Shown: positions 1 to 12,429, counted from the stretch's first letter. The stretch: 64,000 nt of DNA from Zoroaster sp. YZ-2022 (GCA_029582265.1 CM055816.1:94289588-94353587), one strand, 5' to 3'. Made by a program: numbers and translations. The notes: generated by a model from the sequence alone, not told the origin.

Positions 1-451
1 CCGTATAATGTATATGACATCCCAACGGAAGTATTGAGCACTAGTCATGTGTATTTACTATTGTATGTAACAACAATGTTACGTCTTACTGTGTGCACGT
101 TTGTTCAATTTTGTTTAATACTTCGCAGCCACCGTTAGCAGAAAATCGATCAATCGATCGATAGATCGATTTTTTTGTGCTATGGAACGATGTCCAATTG
201 CAGTCAAAAATGCTGGATCGATTGAAATCATGCCGTGCTGTGTTTTAGACAACTTTTTCACCTAGGGGTATGAACGGTTGCCCGATTTGTGAGCCCACTC
301 TTAGCCACCATACTTTGTATGTGGGAAATTTGGTCCCTACGTATGTATCACGTATTTTCATGTCCCCCCCAAAAAATTTTTTTTTTAAATAATAATAATA
401 ATAATAATAAAAATAATAATAAATAAATAAATAAATAAGTAAATAAATATA

Positions 452-502
<51 letters not shown>

Positions 503-570
503 ACTGATTTTGAAACCGTCCTTATATGATCAGTGAGAAACCCCATAACGCTTGTATAATTTCATTGCAG
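1..570. other. Gene-free left edge with dispersed-repeat piece
   Basis: No coding signal is seen. Bases 297-362 (TTAGCCACCATACTTTG followed by GTGGGAAAT and CACGTATTT) are closely related to 13141-13216, so this is one copy of a dispersed repeat. The stretch ends at a splice-acceptor-like TTCATTGCAG directly before the first exon of the next gene. Confidence 0.6.
387..504. repeat. AAT / AAAT microsatellite
   Basis: About 118 bases made of (AAT)n followed by (AAAT)n units. It is a plain simple-sequence repeat lying about 65 bases upstream of the signal-peptide exon. Confidence 0.95.
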
Positions 571-2448
571 ATGTGTTCTCGCTTAGCGGTGGTCGTACTG
601 CTCATGGCGGCACTCCTAACCATTGCCAATAGCAGATGCCCCAAAACATACAAAGGTAAGTTGACAAGGCCATGTATAAACAATAACTGAAGATCTTTCT
701 TTCCTCACATATAGATGACCCGAACTGGGTTTTGTTTATGTAATTATTAAATTCCATCACCTTGTCGCTTTGTCAGCTAATAAAAATAGCAGGAAAATGG
801 TAATGCATTATTGCTGAGATATGTATGTTGAACTTTCGAAATAATGTGACCCTTATATTTTGCAAATCGTGTAAAAAAATCTATAAGTGACATTCCTGTC
901 CAATGGTGTAAGGCCGTTAGCATTATGTATAATGCAAGTGTTAGCATTGTGTATAACGAAGTACTGGATCTCGAACTTCGGTCAACGGGGGATAATCGCC
1001 CCCCCCCCCCCTGCCCCACCCCCCCAAAAAAACAAAAAAAAACAAAAAAAAACGTGGTTACGCAAATGGCACACAACCAATCAGAATCACACTGTTATCA
1101 TAAATATGACACCCAAACAGACAAAAAAGCAGACAGACAATAAATATACATTTTAAATATAAAAAATCCCCCTTTTTGGTACAAGTTATTCGCTTATTAT
1201 TATTTTTCTTTACCGCATGAAAAATTCTGGGAGGGATGATCCTTTGAACCGTCCCTCGGTCAAAAAAAGTGTGGATGCGGGATTTACGCCCTCGTTCCTT
1301 AACATAACAACATCATAATAATACGATGGTTGCATATAATGTTCCGTTCCAATAGAGACGGTTGCGCTCGGACCTTTGAGATAAATCATTTCATTCTAGT
1401 ATTATAATTGATTATTGCACCAATCGTAACAATGGTCGAGAGGCTTAGGCAATTTCCGTTGTCACGAAACAATACATGTATAAATAAACATATTAACATT
1501 ATTAATACATTTAAACAACATAGAGTATTTCGAATAAGAGGTGTATGTCTCAACTATCGCCAAGTGAGGTACGGGAACAGTATAGGCAACTCGTAACTCA
1601 ACCGTCGCTATGTGAGAATGTTTTGTTCAAGGAGAACCTTTGGAGGGCAACTCGTTTCTCAAGTTATTGTGACTTCACGAGGCCTTCTCTGCGTTTCGAT
1701 TAGTGTGCTCTCGTCAGTTGTATGAAGAGGGTTGTTCACCCAAAAAAATATATATGGAAAACTATGTCCACATAATGATAGTTGTTTGAATAAATTAGGC
1801 GCATCAAGTACAAGACCAACACGGGGCACATTTTACCCAAATTGGAACTATGGACAAAAGCATTGCAGTTCATAACACGATTTTTGTTACCTTAATTCCC
1901 CAATGATCTTGTAATTTAACCTAAACCAATGAAATTAATTTATGCTCAGTATCTAAGAAAGAACAGTCAGTATTTGTGAATGATTACTCTCCCTATATAC
2001 ATTGTACTTATAAAAAAATTATATGTCTACTAATCTGTTTAATAGTCTAAATCTTTGGAGGGCAGGATTAATATTTGAATGTACGAACATCTGGTGTTGG
2101 TATCTTGATTTACCAAGTGATTGTTACAATTTTTTGTTTTGGACTTATTCATTTTCAGATTACCCGATTTGCTATTCAACGAAAAGCTATTCACCAGATT
2201 TGGTTGATGCTCGTAAATACTGCGATGGTATTGGCATGACAGTGTGCTCTCTCGATCAGCTTGCCGAGGCATACGACAGTGGTTATACAAATAGGTATTT
2301 TGGTCTGGTAACGGCAAAACATATCATGGCAAACATTGAGAAATGCGTTCTGATGCAGTTGGCATTTTGCTATTGCTATGATTTGCGATATTCAGGTCCT
2401 AAAAAGAAAAGTGTGTCGGGTGTTGTTAAGTACACCCTCGAAAACTAA
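571..2448 (+). CDS. Small secreted Link/CTL-like cysteine-rich protein, two exons
   Basis: Seen: exon 1 is 571-655, preceded by TTCATTGCAG and followed by GTAAG. Exon 2 is 2159-2448, preceded by ATTTTCAG and ending in TAA. The 85 nt plus 290 nt join in frame (G|AT, Asp) to give 124 residues. Residues 1-22 are a signal peptide with a VVVLLMAALL-type hydrophobic core. The mature chain has seven cysteines. The stretch ARKYC-x6-C-SLDQL-x3-YDSGY resembles the first half of a Link or C-type-lectin-like fold (A-x3-C ... QL-x3-y-x2-G). The second half does not clearly match, so hyaluronan or carbohydrate binding is only a suggestion. An acceptor immediately before the ATG allows a 5'-UTR exon further left. 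No neighbouring gene is obviously related. The gene structure is more certain than the family. Confidence 0.7.
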
Positions 2449-3465
2449 AAAGAAAAATGTATACTGTTGCCCAAAAAATTTAATAAGCCAATGAACTCGA
2501 TCGGTTACCGTTATTGAAATGATATAATGAAATTAATATAAAGTGCATCAGAGTAAAATAACGAGGTATAATCTAAACTGATCCATTTTACGAATCAAAG
2601 TCATGTAAAATGTATCAAATATATGATATATTCTTCCCATTTTATGAAAATTACATATCTCGCCTTAGGATCATTGTAAATTGATGTCATAAACGAAAGA
2701 AAGTTTACACACAATAATCGGTCCAATATAACGCAGCAGCTGTGGTCATGGACAGTCGTTTCAATGGTTAAATTTAAATGAAAACTATCAGTCACTTTCT
2801 TTCCGATTATCATGCCATTCCTGATGTTTATAAACAGCGTGCTGAACTTGTAAAAAAGTATGAAGCTTTTATACATCAACGATGAACGAACGTGATTAGC
2901 GCTGGTCCATGTTAATGGAATAAAAGTTCGTCACGCAGTATTTAACTCAAAGGATAAATGAGGGTCGTGGACACGGGTGATAATGGACAGAGCCGAAAGC
3001 AAGGCCCTTTATCTCCTTGAGCGTGCTCAGACCTCCAGATCTATACATGACAGCAAAACAAACGTCACCCCCTAAATTTTGTTAAGTAATTATATTATTA
3101 AACATAATAAATATACAATGTTGTGGGATGGTTGGCTGCTCATAATATTCTTCATTAAACAAATTATATTAATTATAAAATGAAAATAATAAATATTTTT
3201 AGGGGTGATGTTTCTTTTGCTGTTATGTATATATCCTGTATTCCCAATTCATAAATGCGCACCTTGATTTCGTTTGGGCATTTATGGATACCTTCTAACA
3301 CAGAGTTGGTTGTTATTGATACAAATGCATGATGTTTGATGATCAATAACTTACTGGGTATATACAATTTTATTTGGGGCTTGATGTCTAAGAAAAGTTG
3401 TATTTTGTTTATATCTTTTTCAACATAACATCGGAGCGTGGAACTCCCGTACTGAACTTCCACTA
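2449..3465. other. No feature seen
   Basis: AT-rich DNA. The short open frames on both strands have no recognisable motifs and no flanking splice pattern that supports them. Confidence 0.5.
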
Positions 3466-3651
3466 AAGGTTAAATGCATTAATGAAGGACTCAGATTCCT
3501 TGGAGTCCATCTTGAAAATACTAAACGTTGCAAACAGCAGAACTGGCAGACTTGTACAACGAAACTTTAGAAAACCCTTGTCCAATGGAAGGGACATTCG
3601 AAAACCTCATTCTGTCAATGTAAAGTTATCATAGCCAACCAATTAGCTGTT
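3466..3651 (+). pseudogene. Tx1/L1-type LINE reverse-transcriptase scrap
   Basis: Reading from 3466 gives a chain with EGLRFLGVHLENT, then QQNW, a TAG stop, W-K-G, then K-V-I-I-A-N-Q-L. This order (LG-V-x-L-G-N, NW, W, GK-x2-IAN-x-L) is typical of the segment just after the reverse-transcriptase palm in Tx1/L1-type LINEs of aquatic animals. At least one stop interrupts it and neither the YADD motif nor an endonuclease is present, so it is a short dead fragment. The clade comes from motif memory and could be another LINE lineage. Confidence 0.5.
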
Positions 3652-4524
3652 CTGTTCCCCCACACCATATATATTTAAGTAACAACTTACGTATTTGAAT
3701 GGGAAATTACAAACGGTGTACAAGCCTTTCCATACAGCAAAAGAAACAGATAGTTACAACAGAAATATGGAAAGTTCATAAAAACATTAAATATGCTTCA
3801 CTATTTAATATTCTATTTAATGTAATAACGGGGTAAATATTATTCAATTCAATAAATAATTATTATTCAACATTGCATAAAGCTATAAGTGCCTCGCAGG
3901 ATTTAAGAAAAGCCTGGGAGTATTTATCAGTCAAAGTCTCAGCAATTATCTATAAGTACGTTATTAAATTTAACAGGCTGTACAACTACTTGAAAGGAAT
4001 TGGTCGAATTTCTTGATTCACACAACTAAATGATACTCTGCTTGATTTGGGTTAAAATACAAATTAAAATTTGTTAATCTTATCAGATTTTATTTTTGGT
4101 TTCTTATGTTGTGGGGTGTTTCGGGTGTGTACATTGTGTACAAGGATGTAGATTAACAAAAAAGATCTGTTGGATGTTAATATTGTAAATATTGTAAATG
4201 TATGACCGAAATGGGTTGCTATTCCCCGCATTTTCCTCCATATTTTTCCAAAATGTTCATCCTTTGGCCATTAAACTTCGCAAGATGCTCTGTGCCTCAT
4301 CTCTATAATATTTAAACAAATTAAATCTCAAGAATGCTTTCTTCAATCATTCGCAAGTAATTTTCTGACATTTTCTTTGGGACCTCAAGATAATAGATGT
4401 TAATAGTTGTTTTGGCAACCGTTTATTTTGAACAGGTTCAATTGAATTTGTGACACTAACAGGACAACATCAAATCATTTCACCACTTTCAATGCATTAT
4501 GGGAATCGAATATGGCCGCATTAC
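3652..4524. other. No feature seen
   Basis: AT-rich intergenic DNA. Some of it may be further decayed LINE sequence continuing from 3651, but no motif can be followed. Confidence 0.4.
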
Positions 4525-4710
4525 ATTTAAAGGGGCAGTATCGTCACGAGTAACACATGCAGTGCTTTAAAATAATTAAATAAGGTCATAATTACCGTTG
4601 CTGCTGCATACATGAGCCAGTATTCAGTGACTGTGTTATCTTAAACTAGGACATGGATTCCATGCCCTGTTGAGAGTATACTCTGATCATGACGATACTG
4701 CCTCTTTAAA
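4525..4710. mobile_element. MITE, TTAA-flanked, palindromic family (copy 1)
   Basis: The left end ATTTAAAGGGGCAGTATCG and the right end (reverse complement ATTTAAAGAGGCAGTATCG) form a 22-bp terminal inverted repeat with one mismatch. TTAA lies at both edges of AGGGGCAG...CTGCCTCT, as expected for a piggyBac-type TTAA target. The interior carries TCCATGCCCTGTT and GCTGCTGCATA blocks shared with the copies at 13846-14010 and 16471-16692. There is no coding capacity. Confidence 0.8.
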
Positions 4711-5424
4711 TGCAATTTCTTATTTTAACACTTTTATGATTTTGTAAAGGTTTTTTTTTTCAGATTTCTTTTCCTCAATATTTAAATTTACGAGATAAAA
4801 AATACTAATTTTTGGTAAAAATATTCAAAACAAAAGTTACGTAAAACGTTGCTTACAGCGCCATCAAGCGGTGATCTAAGTGACGTCATGTTCATCTGTG
4901 TCAGGCCTGAGAATGAAAACAAAATAATTATTAGTGAAATTTCTTAGGGATGTAACGTTCATCAAGATCTATCAAATTTTCCTCAAACACAGTATACCGA
5001 AGCATATCAAATCAAATCAAATTTATTCGGATGTACACTTTCATGACAGTGGCACTCATCATACATCGATGGTGCATCCAATATAAACATAGTAAAATAG
5101 TTAAAAGCGAAAACAATTAAGAGCGAAACTAAAATCATAAAGGTTATTCATCATGGTTATAAACAGTATTAATTAATTATAAACCAATCCTATGTCACCC
5201 GATGAAGCTAATGAGACAATGAAAGGGGCGTGTATTATTATGTATTGTCAACTGTCAGTCTTGTCGGTACGCACCACGCATCGTTCCTATCCCCCACCAG
5301 CCACGCCGCGTGACACAGGATACGTCTATCACTATCACAATGTACATGTATGTATAATGGAAATTAAATTAAGATCATGTGTTCTCGAGAGTCAACGGTG
5401 TAGTTTACTACTAGCCCACAACTG
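4711..5424. other. No gene; LINE-tail-like microsatellite at 5003-5030
   Basis: At 5003-5030 the plus strand reads ATATCAAATCAAATCAAATT. On the minus strand this is AATAAATTTGATTTGATT, like the terminal microsatellite of a CR1/L2-type LINE 3' end. It may be the tail of the minus-strand LINE at 5.97-8.79 kb or of an older insert. The rest shows nothing. Confidence 0.4.
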
Positions 5425-5870
5425 GGGTCTAGTTTTCAATTTGTGTACATTATACAATCACATTGAAACCCCATTAATTCTTACATATTGCATGTTTTTT
5501 ACATTTACTTTAATATTAGGAAGTGTTAGTACCAAAGTAAAGTTGATCAATAATAGTGAACAAGGTAAAAATTATAATGTTAGTAAACAATATGGACTCT
5601 AATTACAATTAATATGCACGATCACAGTGAAACCCCTTATTATGATTGGTTAGGCCTATCATGATTTTTATACATTAATATTGGAAGTGGTAAAGCAAAG
5701 ATGATCAAAATATAGTGAACAAAGTACACATATAACCAGGTACTCAATTTTGGACTCTGATTACTATTTATGTACAATGTGTACATGCGTACAATCTCAG
5801 TGAAACCCTTATTATAAACGGTTATATACATGTAGCATGGTTTTTATGCATTATACATTATTATACATCA
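5425..5870. repeat. Tandem repeat, about 165-bp unit, three degenerate copies
   Basis: The anchor ATCACAGTGAAACCCC recurs in varied form near 5457, 5621 and 5793, giving spacings of about 164 and 172 bp. Other shared blocks are TTGATCAATAATAGTGAACAA / ATGATCAAAATATAGTGAAC and TGGACTCTGATTAC. The array begins about 100 bp beyond the C-terminal end of the minus-strand LINE, so it lies on that element's 3' side. Confidence 0.75.
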
Positions 5871-5969
5871 TTAAATTCCAAAGCCTGTAAAGATGTGCAT
5901 AATTTAATAGTAATAAAAGTAAACACAACTACATGTAGTAATAATTCCAACATGGTTTTAAAAACGGCG

Positions 5970-8790
5970 TTATGTATTATTAATGATTCGTTTACGTTCC
6001 TCCCATAGGTTATTAAGCAATCTCTTACAACTTTGATCAAAAATATAACCAAGGTTTTCATCCAGTTCAAATAGGTTCCCCAGCATCATATATAATTTGA
6101 CATCATTGTTATTAGCTATGAATGTTTCCCAAAGTACATTAAGATTATTGCTAATTAGATTATTCTCCAGTGATATATATTCCTTGGCGCGAATTTGCTG
6201 GAGTGCTGTGCATTCGAATAAGAAATGAATGATGTTTTCTTCTTGGTTTCTGTCACATAATTTACATATGCCATCATTTGACGCTGACCAGGATCTTATA
6301 TACCTTTCAAGTTGCAGGGTATTAGTTCGCGCTCTTAGTTTCAAAGAGACCCTGTGAAATTTGAGTTTTCCAGGAGGTATTTTTCTTGTTTAATGTTGTC
6401 CTTTAATGTCAGGTATATTTCTAATGATGATTTGGTTTGTGCCTTTGTGAGCCAGTCCTCTAAGTCAAGGTTTTTGTTAATTTCCCTGTAATCATTCACC
6501 CATCTTGGCGAGTTTGAGGGAGCATTGCTAAATATGTGATCGAGACCACATCGTGTTAGGCAGTTCTGTGTGTGATTGAACCATTTCCATTTGATATTAT
6601 TGTTACTTTGAAAAATATGGTAAGTTGCGTTAAATAACAGTTTTGGCCATCTCTCGTTATTCATTAGATGAAGACGATTAAAATAATCCATTCTAAATTT
6701 ATCTTGAGTTGACGTCAGAGGATACCAGCCCAGTTCGGCGTACATCGCTTCCCTAGTCATGTTCCGTGGTGCTTTCAAAATGTTTCTCGCCATCAGTACT
6801 TGCAAGTTTTCAATTTTATTATTATCTGTAGCACTATTTGGTACCCAAACCGAACATGCATAGTTTATGGTTGGCATACCAATAGACTTCCATAATATGT
6901 CCCCGTAGTAAATTCTTCTGAAGTTATCTTGCCCATCGATTATGGATCTTATATATGCAATTATTCTATTTCCTTTATGTATGACATTATCGATATGTTT
7001 GTGGTCTGAATTGTTGTTATTAATTTCAACGCCCAAATATCTGTATTGACTAACCTCGGAAATACGCTTAGAACCCAGTAACCATCTAGTATTACTTATT
7101 CCACGTTGGCCTACTACAACCACATTAGATTTATCATGGTTAAAACTCAGTTTCCATTTATTTGAAAATGATGCTGCTATGTTTAGCATTGTTTGTAAGT
7201 CTTTATTGTTGTCTGCAATAAGAATCACATCATCGGCCCAGAACAAGCACCCTGTTTGTACATTACAAATTCGCACCCCAACTGCAGATTCTTTTGATCA
7301 TTTTGGCAAATTCATTTATAAAAATACAAAATAGAACGGGCGAGAACACAGCCCTGTTTCACCCCTTCCTCAATTTCAAAAAGTCCGTTATAATGTTCCC
7401 TGAATTTAACTTGACCCTGCACATTGTTATAAAGATTTGATATTATTCTCCAGATCCTCCCTCTAATTCCAATATCCCACACTGCCTTAAGTAGTCCATC
7501 CCGCCATATTGTATCAAACGCCTTCTTGAAGTCAAGGAAAGCGAGATGGGTTTTCTTTCCTTCCGCTTGTCTGCAAGTTAAGATACATTTTAATGTGAAA
7601 ATATGATCTTCGCATCTGTGATCGGTTCTAAACCCACCCTGAATTTCACTTAAGAGATTATTGTCTTCCAAGTATGACGATAACGTTTTTGCAACCAGTC
7701 TGTTGTAAATTTTGATATACACGAATTCAAAGTAATTCCCCGGTAATTGCTTAAGTCATTCTTTGGCCCTTTCTTATGAATAGGTATTATAATACCTTTG
7801 TTCCATTCATCAGGTATCTGTTCAAAGTCTCTAAATGCAGTGAAGATTGAGTATAATGACTGAACTAGTCCATGCCCGCCATTTTAATTAATTCATTGGT
7901 AATACCATCTAATCCGGGTGCTTTGTTGTTCTTAGCTTCATTTACCGCTAATCTCACATCGTCAACAGTGAACTGTATATCGTTAATCTGAGTATTACAT
8001 GTAACACCGGCAGTGATGTCGTCATTATTTAGGATATTTGTTCTAGATTTGTTCGTATTGTATTTGTCATTAAGGTTAAGATTCATCTTGCCAAGTGTGT
8101 GGAAGTAATGCATAATTGTCTGTTTCATGACTTGTTTATCAGTGGTAATTTCATCTGACATCGGGAGTTTTAGTGAATTGAGTCTGTCTGAAGATTTTTT
8201 ACTACCTCTCAAATTTGTCCAAAAGTCTTTGCATCCAGGTCCCCCTTTTTGTGTTATTTCGATACTTTTGTCAATTCTATTTTGCATGATCTTTCGTTTA
8301 ACAAGTTTTTTGGCAAATTCTTTTTTCTCTTTGTAAGTGTTCCATAGATCATCACCTTCTGCTGGAATTCTATTTTCGGATTTCAACCATTGACGATGAT
8401 TTCTGTTAGCACGTTTCCTCTCTTCTATTGATTTTTTTATGTCCTTGTCGAGCCAACATTTGTTATTGTTTTTAAGTTCTTTAACGCCAATTGTGTTAGT
8501 TGCTGCAATAATTAGTTTGGATTTCCAGGAATCCCATAAGGCATTTGCATCATGAAATTTGTGATTATCCCAATCTGAAAATTGATTGTTTATTTCCTGT
8601 TGATAGTTAGACCAATTCTGGTTACGATTGATGTCCCAAACAATACGTTTATGATTCTTCGGAAATGTGTTAGTCTCTTTCGTAGATATTATAAAAATAA
8701 AAGTATGCCCCCAAACTGGCTTGAAAGGATTAACTACAATCAAACCTGATTTTCCATTGTGCTCTATCAAGCATGAATATCAGTCGTATA
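5970..8790 (-). pseudogene. CR1/Jockey-type LINE, 5'-truncated, frameshifted
   Basis: The plus-strand right end is the 5' side. In order of translation: a linker to about 7865 with NNKAPGLDGITNELIK (RT block 0/1); then W-N-K-G-I-I-I-P-I-H-K-K-G and LSNYRGITL around 7730-7830; GGFR and AFLDFKKAFDT (motif A) at 7312-7722; GVKQGCVLA (motif B); LFWADDVILIA (catalytic ADD) and WKLSFNHDKS near 7130-7260; a thumb region; and a C-terminal CKLC-x9-H-x4-C knuckle at about 6220-6270. Three or more frame changes break the ORF near 7865, 7720 and 7312. No apurinic endonuclease domain is visible upstream, so the copy is 5'-truncated. It cannot encode an active reverse transcriptase. The clade is inferred from motif spacing. 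Confidence 0.9.
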
Positions 8791-8934
8791 GCCTTTTGAA
8801 TATTCTTAGTTTTTCCCGAAATGACTCCTACTGAACTAAAATTAATGTGACCTGCGACCCTAAATTGAGAATCCAAGTTTACCTATCTACGCTCTACGGG
8901 GAGCCTACTACCACCCAGGTCCGGTTGTTCGAGC

Positions 8935-9258
8935 GTCTACCAGACGTTCTAAACTGATAAACAACTTCGCCTTCCTCAAACGATGCCGAGACTCTATCCT
9001 CATTCCACCGGGCCTCCAGCTTCAAGATCCAGTTCGCAGCCACCATTCGCGTCTCATATCCTCCAGCAGCCTACTTCATTCATTCATTCATTCATTCATT
9101 TATTAACAGCAGCTTTTCTCAGAGTCCGACATTCTCATGAAGACGATCAGAAAATACTGTTCGAAACGTCGAGTTGTAACCTCCAGTTCTTTTCAGAAGT
9201 AATTACTACTCAATAGAGAATTTCACATGGTGTCACCGCAATTAGTCTTACTTATCCT
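8935..9258 (+). mobile_element. Penelope-like element, internally deleted (N-term piece plus 3' tail)
   Basis: Near 8957-9050 one frame reads NNFAFLKRCRDSILIPPGLQ, like the N-terminal segment of Penelope-like reverse transcriptases (F-L-x2-C-R-D-x3-I-P-x-G). It runs directly, with no RT or GIY-YIG region, into the 3' tail at about 9110-9258: GACGATCAGAAAATACTG, TTCGAAACGTCGAG, then AGTTCTTTTCAGAA and TCACCGCAATTAGTCTTACT. The same tail follows a Penelope-type coding end at 52.6-53.2 kb and appears alone at 59.5 kb. A (CATT)n run lies at 9077-9100. The element is a non-coding deletion derivative. Confidence 0.65.
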
Positions 9259-10119
9259 CTTCACTATGCAAAGCTAAGTTTGACCAATTTAAATTTGGCT
9301 GAAATCGGCAACAGAATGAGATGCTTTAAAAAAATTATCACTACTTAAGGTCACCATTATGTGACCTTTAGCACTAATTTGCGAACGCAAATTGTTGCTC
9401 CGGCCAGGGATCTGACCAAGTTTAGCTGTAATCGGATATAACATGTGGTAGAAACATTTTGTATGCCTTCATAAAATGACCGCGTGACAATTTTCCCAAC
9501 TTAATAGATTGCTGATGCTGTTAGATGTAAACTATGTTTCGTTGGACTGGACAAAATTGAGTAATGTGACCACTTCTAATGGATATCGTCCATTTTTGGT
9601 GGGGACCAACAATGACAATTTTGTCGGTTCATTTGAGTTTTGTGTCGGTAAATCCCCCCACCCCCTCCAAAAAATTAAACAAAATATAAAACAAACCCTG
9701 TCTACGCCACTGGATTCAATACGGCCGCCATTACATTAAAATATTTGGGACAATTTACATGAATTCTGTAAAGGTTTATTTAAGTTTTTTTGGACTTAAC
9801 ATCTTCAAAAGTTTTGTTGGTCATACACTTTATTGATGATCAAAGTGACGCCGCATGTTTCGTTGTACAAAAGACAACATGTGTCAAGTTTAATTGTAAA
9901 AGCATGAATTTTGTTTTAAATATGGGGAAAATATTGTTTTTAAAGAAGAATTTGAAAAATCCCTCAAATTGGACATAGCGCCACTGACCTAACAGTGACC
10001 TATGGAAGATTGTATGACCTCAACTGAACATAACTACGAAGTTTCATGAAAATAGACTGAAGTTTAAAGTAAATACGGAGGGGGATAATGTGTTTCCCAG
10101 GGCTGAGAACGAAATAAAA
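9259..10119. other. No feature seen
   Basis: No protein motif or clear repeat structure was recognised. The short ORFs here are unsupported. Confidence 0.45.
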
Positions 10120-10500
10120 AAATTCGATCTTTATATGGTTCATGAACTCGGCCTAGTCTCTGGTGCCAATAGCCATACGACGCCATATCAACGACAAGAC
10201 AACGTCCAAACTAAGAGATTAAATCAGAACCTACTGAATATGCTTGGTTCTGTGGAATCAAACATAAAAGAAAGACTGGAACTGACAACATCAGGTCAGA
10301 TTGTTCATGTCTACAACGCCACGCGAAATTACTAATAAGGGTTACGGTCCGTTCTTTCTCATGTTTGACAGATATCCTAGTCTACTGGTTGACCATCCAC
10401 CTGAGTACGACCAGTTTGTTAAGAAATTTTGGGAAAGTCTGCTATATGCTTAGAAAACGGCAAACGGCTTCGAAGCGAAGGCAAGAGCGAACCATCAACA
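10120..10500 (+). pseudogene. Ty3/gypsy integrase scrap
   Basis: The frame to 10335 reads HELGLVSGANSHTTPYQRQD ... RLNQNLLNML ... VYNATRNY, matching the integrase core end (TTPYHPQGNGQ-ERFNRTLLNML ... AYN). After a stop, YGPFFLMFDRYPS near 10345-10385 matches the conserved GYSPFYLMFGRHPR block. Arg/Lys-rich residues follow. The DDE glutamate region is degenerate, and no LTR, RT or RNase H is present nearby. This is a dead fragment that lies immediately left of the piggyBac copy. Confidence 0.8.
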
Positions 10501-10814
10501 CAAAATATTGGCTATTGTTTTACTTACACTTCAGTGGAAGCAGTAAGTACAACGAATCTAGCACAAGTGATAAAAAAAAATCCATTATAACCCTTTTAAC
10601 CCCATTGTGCCAAATTTGCTCAATGTTGCATATCGCTTGGGTACCATGGTGTTCTTTTGGCAGGCGAAAACAATTATCCTTTGTTCCCGGTGTACCCCAG
10701 TTGCACATTGGTAAAACCTGTTGAATCGGAAATGTCAATAGCGCCCTCACTTGACAAGCGCTTTCTGAATGGCTGAAAAAGCACGGCTGCGAGCATTTGC
10801 ATCATATAATCGTC

Positions 10815-12381
10815 ATGGACGCCAATCAAAGTGCACACATTTTGGAAGAAATCTTCGCAGATAGTGGATCGGACATGTCTTCTGACGAGGATTTTACACC
10901 GGAGTCGAAAGATAGTGAAGAGGAATGCGTCCCTACCTCATCATCTTCATCGGAAAAGCCGAATTACCAGTCTGGTTGGTGTGAAGCGAAATCAGCATAC
11001 ACAAGGCAACCCATGCAATTCAGTGGAAACAGGGGAACTACTGCAGATTTGAGTAAATGTGTACACCTTTCCAAATTTGTCAACTGTACTTCTGTCAAGC
11101 GACTCGGGAGATGATGGTGACGGAGACAAATCGATATGCTGAGCAAACTTTGTCTGCAAACCCAACCAATCGTCAGCCTGCTTGGACTCCAACTAATGTT
11201 CCCGAAATGATGGCATTCGTGGCATTATTATTTACTTGATGCATGGGCATCAACAAAAGGCCTCGATACAGCATGCACTGGTCCATGTCAGATGTCCTTC
11301 GAAGTCCGGTATATCCATCATCTATGTCTCGCAACAGATTCACCGCAATCCTTAGATTGTTTTCGCCTAGCCAACAACAGATCTCAAGTAGACAGCCCTT
11401 CCGACAAACTGGCAAAACTTCGCCCTTTACTCGACATTGTACTGCCAACCTTTCTCAAAATATACAGCCCTGGACGAATTTCTTCTCTTTAAATGAGCCC
11501 GAATCCGGGTATACGTGTGCTTGGAAGATGTTCACAGGGTCTCAGCCAAGCACAGCAACAGGTCAACCCTCCACTTAGCATGCTGCAACCATGGCAACAC
11601 ACCATCCATCCGTCCTTCATGCACCAGGCCAGGTTGTCTTGGATCTAGTGAAAGGACTGGAACACAAGGGCCATGTCATCTTCATGGATAATTGGTACAA
11701 TAGCCCAGCTCTGGTCTCCAAGTTATCACAGCTAGGAATTCATGATTTCGCTCATCCCAAAAAGTTCCCAATGAAAAAAACAACAGAAAATTCCCGGTTT
11801 TATACAAAGGCAGGCCAATTATGCGTCGTCTGGCAAGACACAAAGCGTGTAACTCTCTTGACAAATTACGGTGATTGCAGTGTCACCACAAAGCAGATTT
11901 CGTAGTAAAAACAGTTTAACCGGACATTGCGATTATATAAAATACATGGGAGGAACTGATCTGGCAGCACAAATTGTGCAGTATTATTTTCATCCGCACA
12001 GAACAATGAAATGGTGGAAAAGTATATTCGTAAACATTCTCGACATCTGTTTTCTGAATGCTACTGTGGTATATACAACAGTATACCTACAAACCACTTT
12101 CTTTCCAATTTGAATTTTTTTCCACCTGGAAGTACAACCCAGCACAGCATGCAAGCCAACTTCCATGTGGTTCCAGGCCCTTTTCACGTCAACACTATCC
12201 TGGAAAAAAATGTCGCCAGCAAAAAAAGGCGACTGTGTTGTTTGCAGTACTAGGGCAACGAGAAGACAAACGCGTATGATCTGTAAACAGTGTAATAAGC
12301 CAATGTGTGTTGTTCCCTGTTTTGAGAATTTTCATACCCTACGATCTGTCTGTGCCCAACTACTTGTGGTTGTATACATGT
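10815..12381 (+). pseudogene. piggyBac transposase pseudogene (PGBD family)
   Basis: The likely start is the ATG at 10815, giving MDANQSAHILEEIF and an acidic N-terminus. Later pieces lie in changing frames: ETNRYAEQTL and W-T-P-T-N-V-P-E-M-M-A-F (11100-11220); MGINKRPRYSMHWSMSDVL and MSRNRFTAILRLF (11243-11370); LEHKGHVIFMDNWYNSPALV (11655-11715, containing a catalytic Asp); YIKYMGGTDLAAQ and HRTMKWWKS (11935-12030, containing the GGxD catalytic Asp); and a C-terminal cysteine-rich domain C-V-V-C-S ... C-K-Q-C ... C-x3-C-F-x3-H to 12381. Several frameshifts and stops prevent a full protein. The C-terminal zinc-binding domain is intact within one frame. Confidence 0.85.
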
Positions 12382-12429
12382 GATTTCAGTCAATTTCACC
12401 CCCGCTTCAATGTTGATGTGATGCACGCA

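Noticed and set aside
777..1156. Proline/glycine-rich ORFs on both strands
   Set aside because: They are produced by a C10 homopolymer and A-runs; there is no start context, motif or splice support.
10120..12381. gypsy integrase and piggyBac transposase as parts of one gene
   Set aside because: The piggyBac left terminus at 10591 separates them and they belong to unrelated superfamilies.
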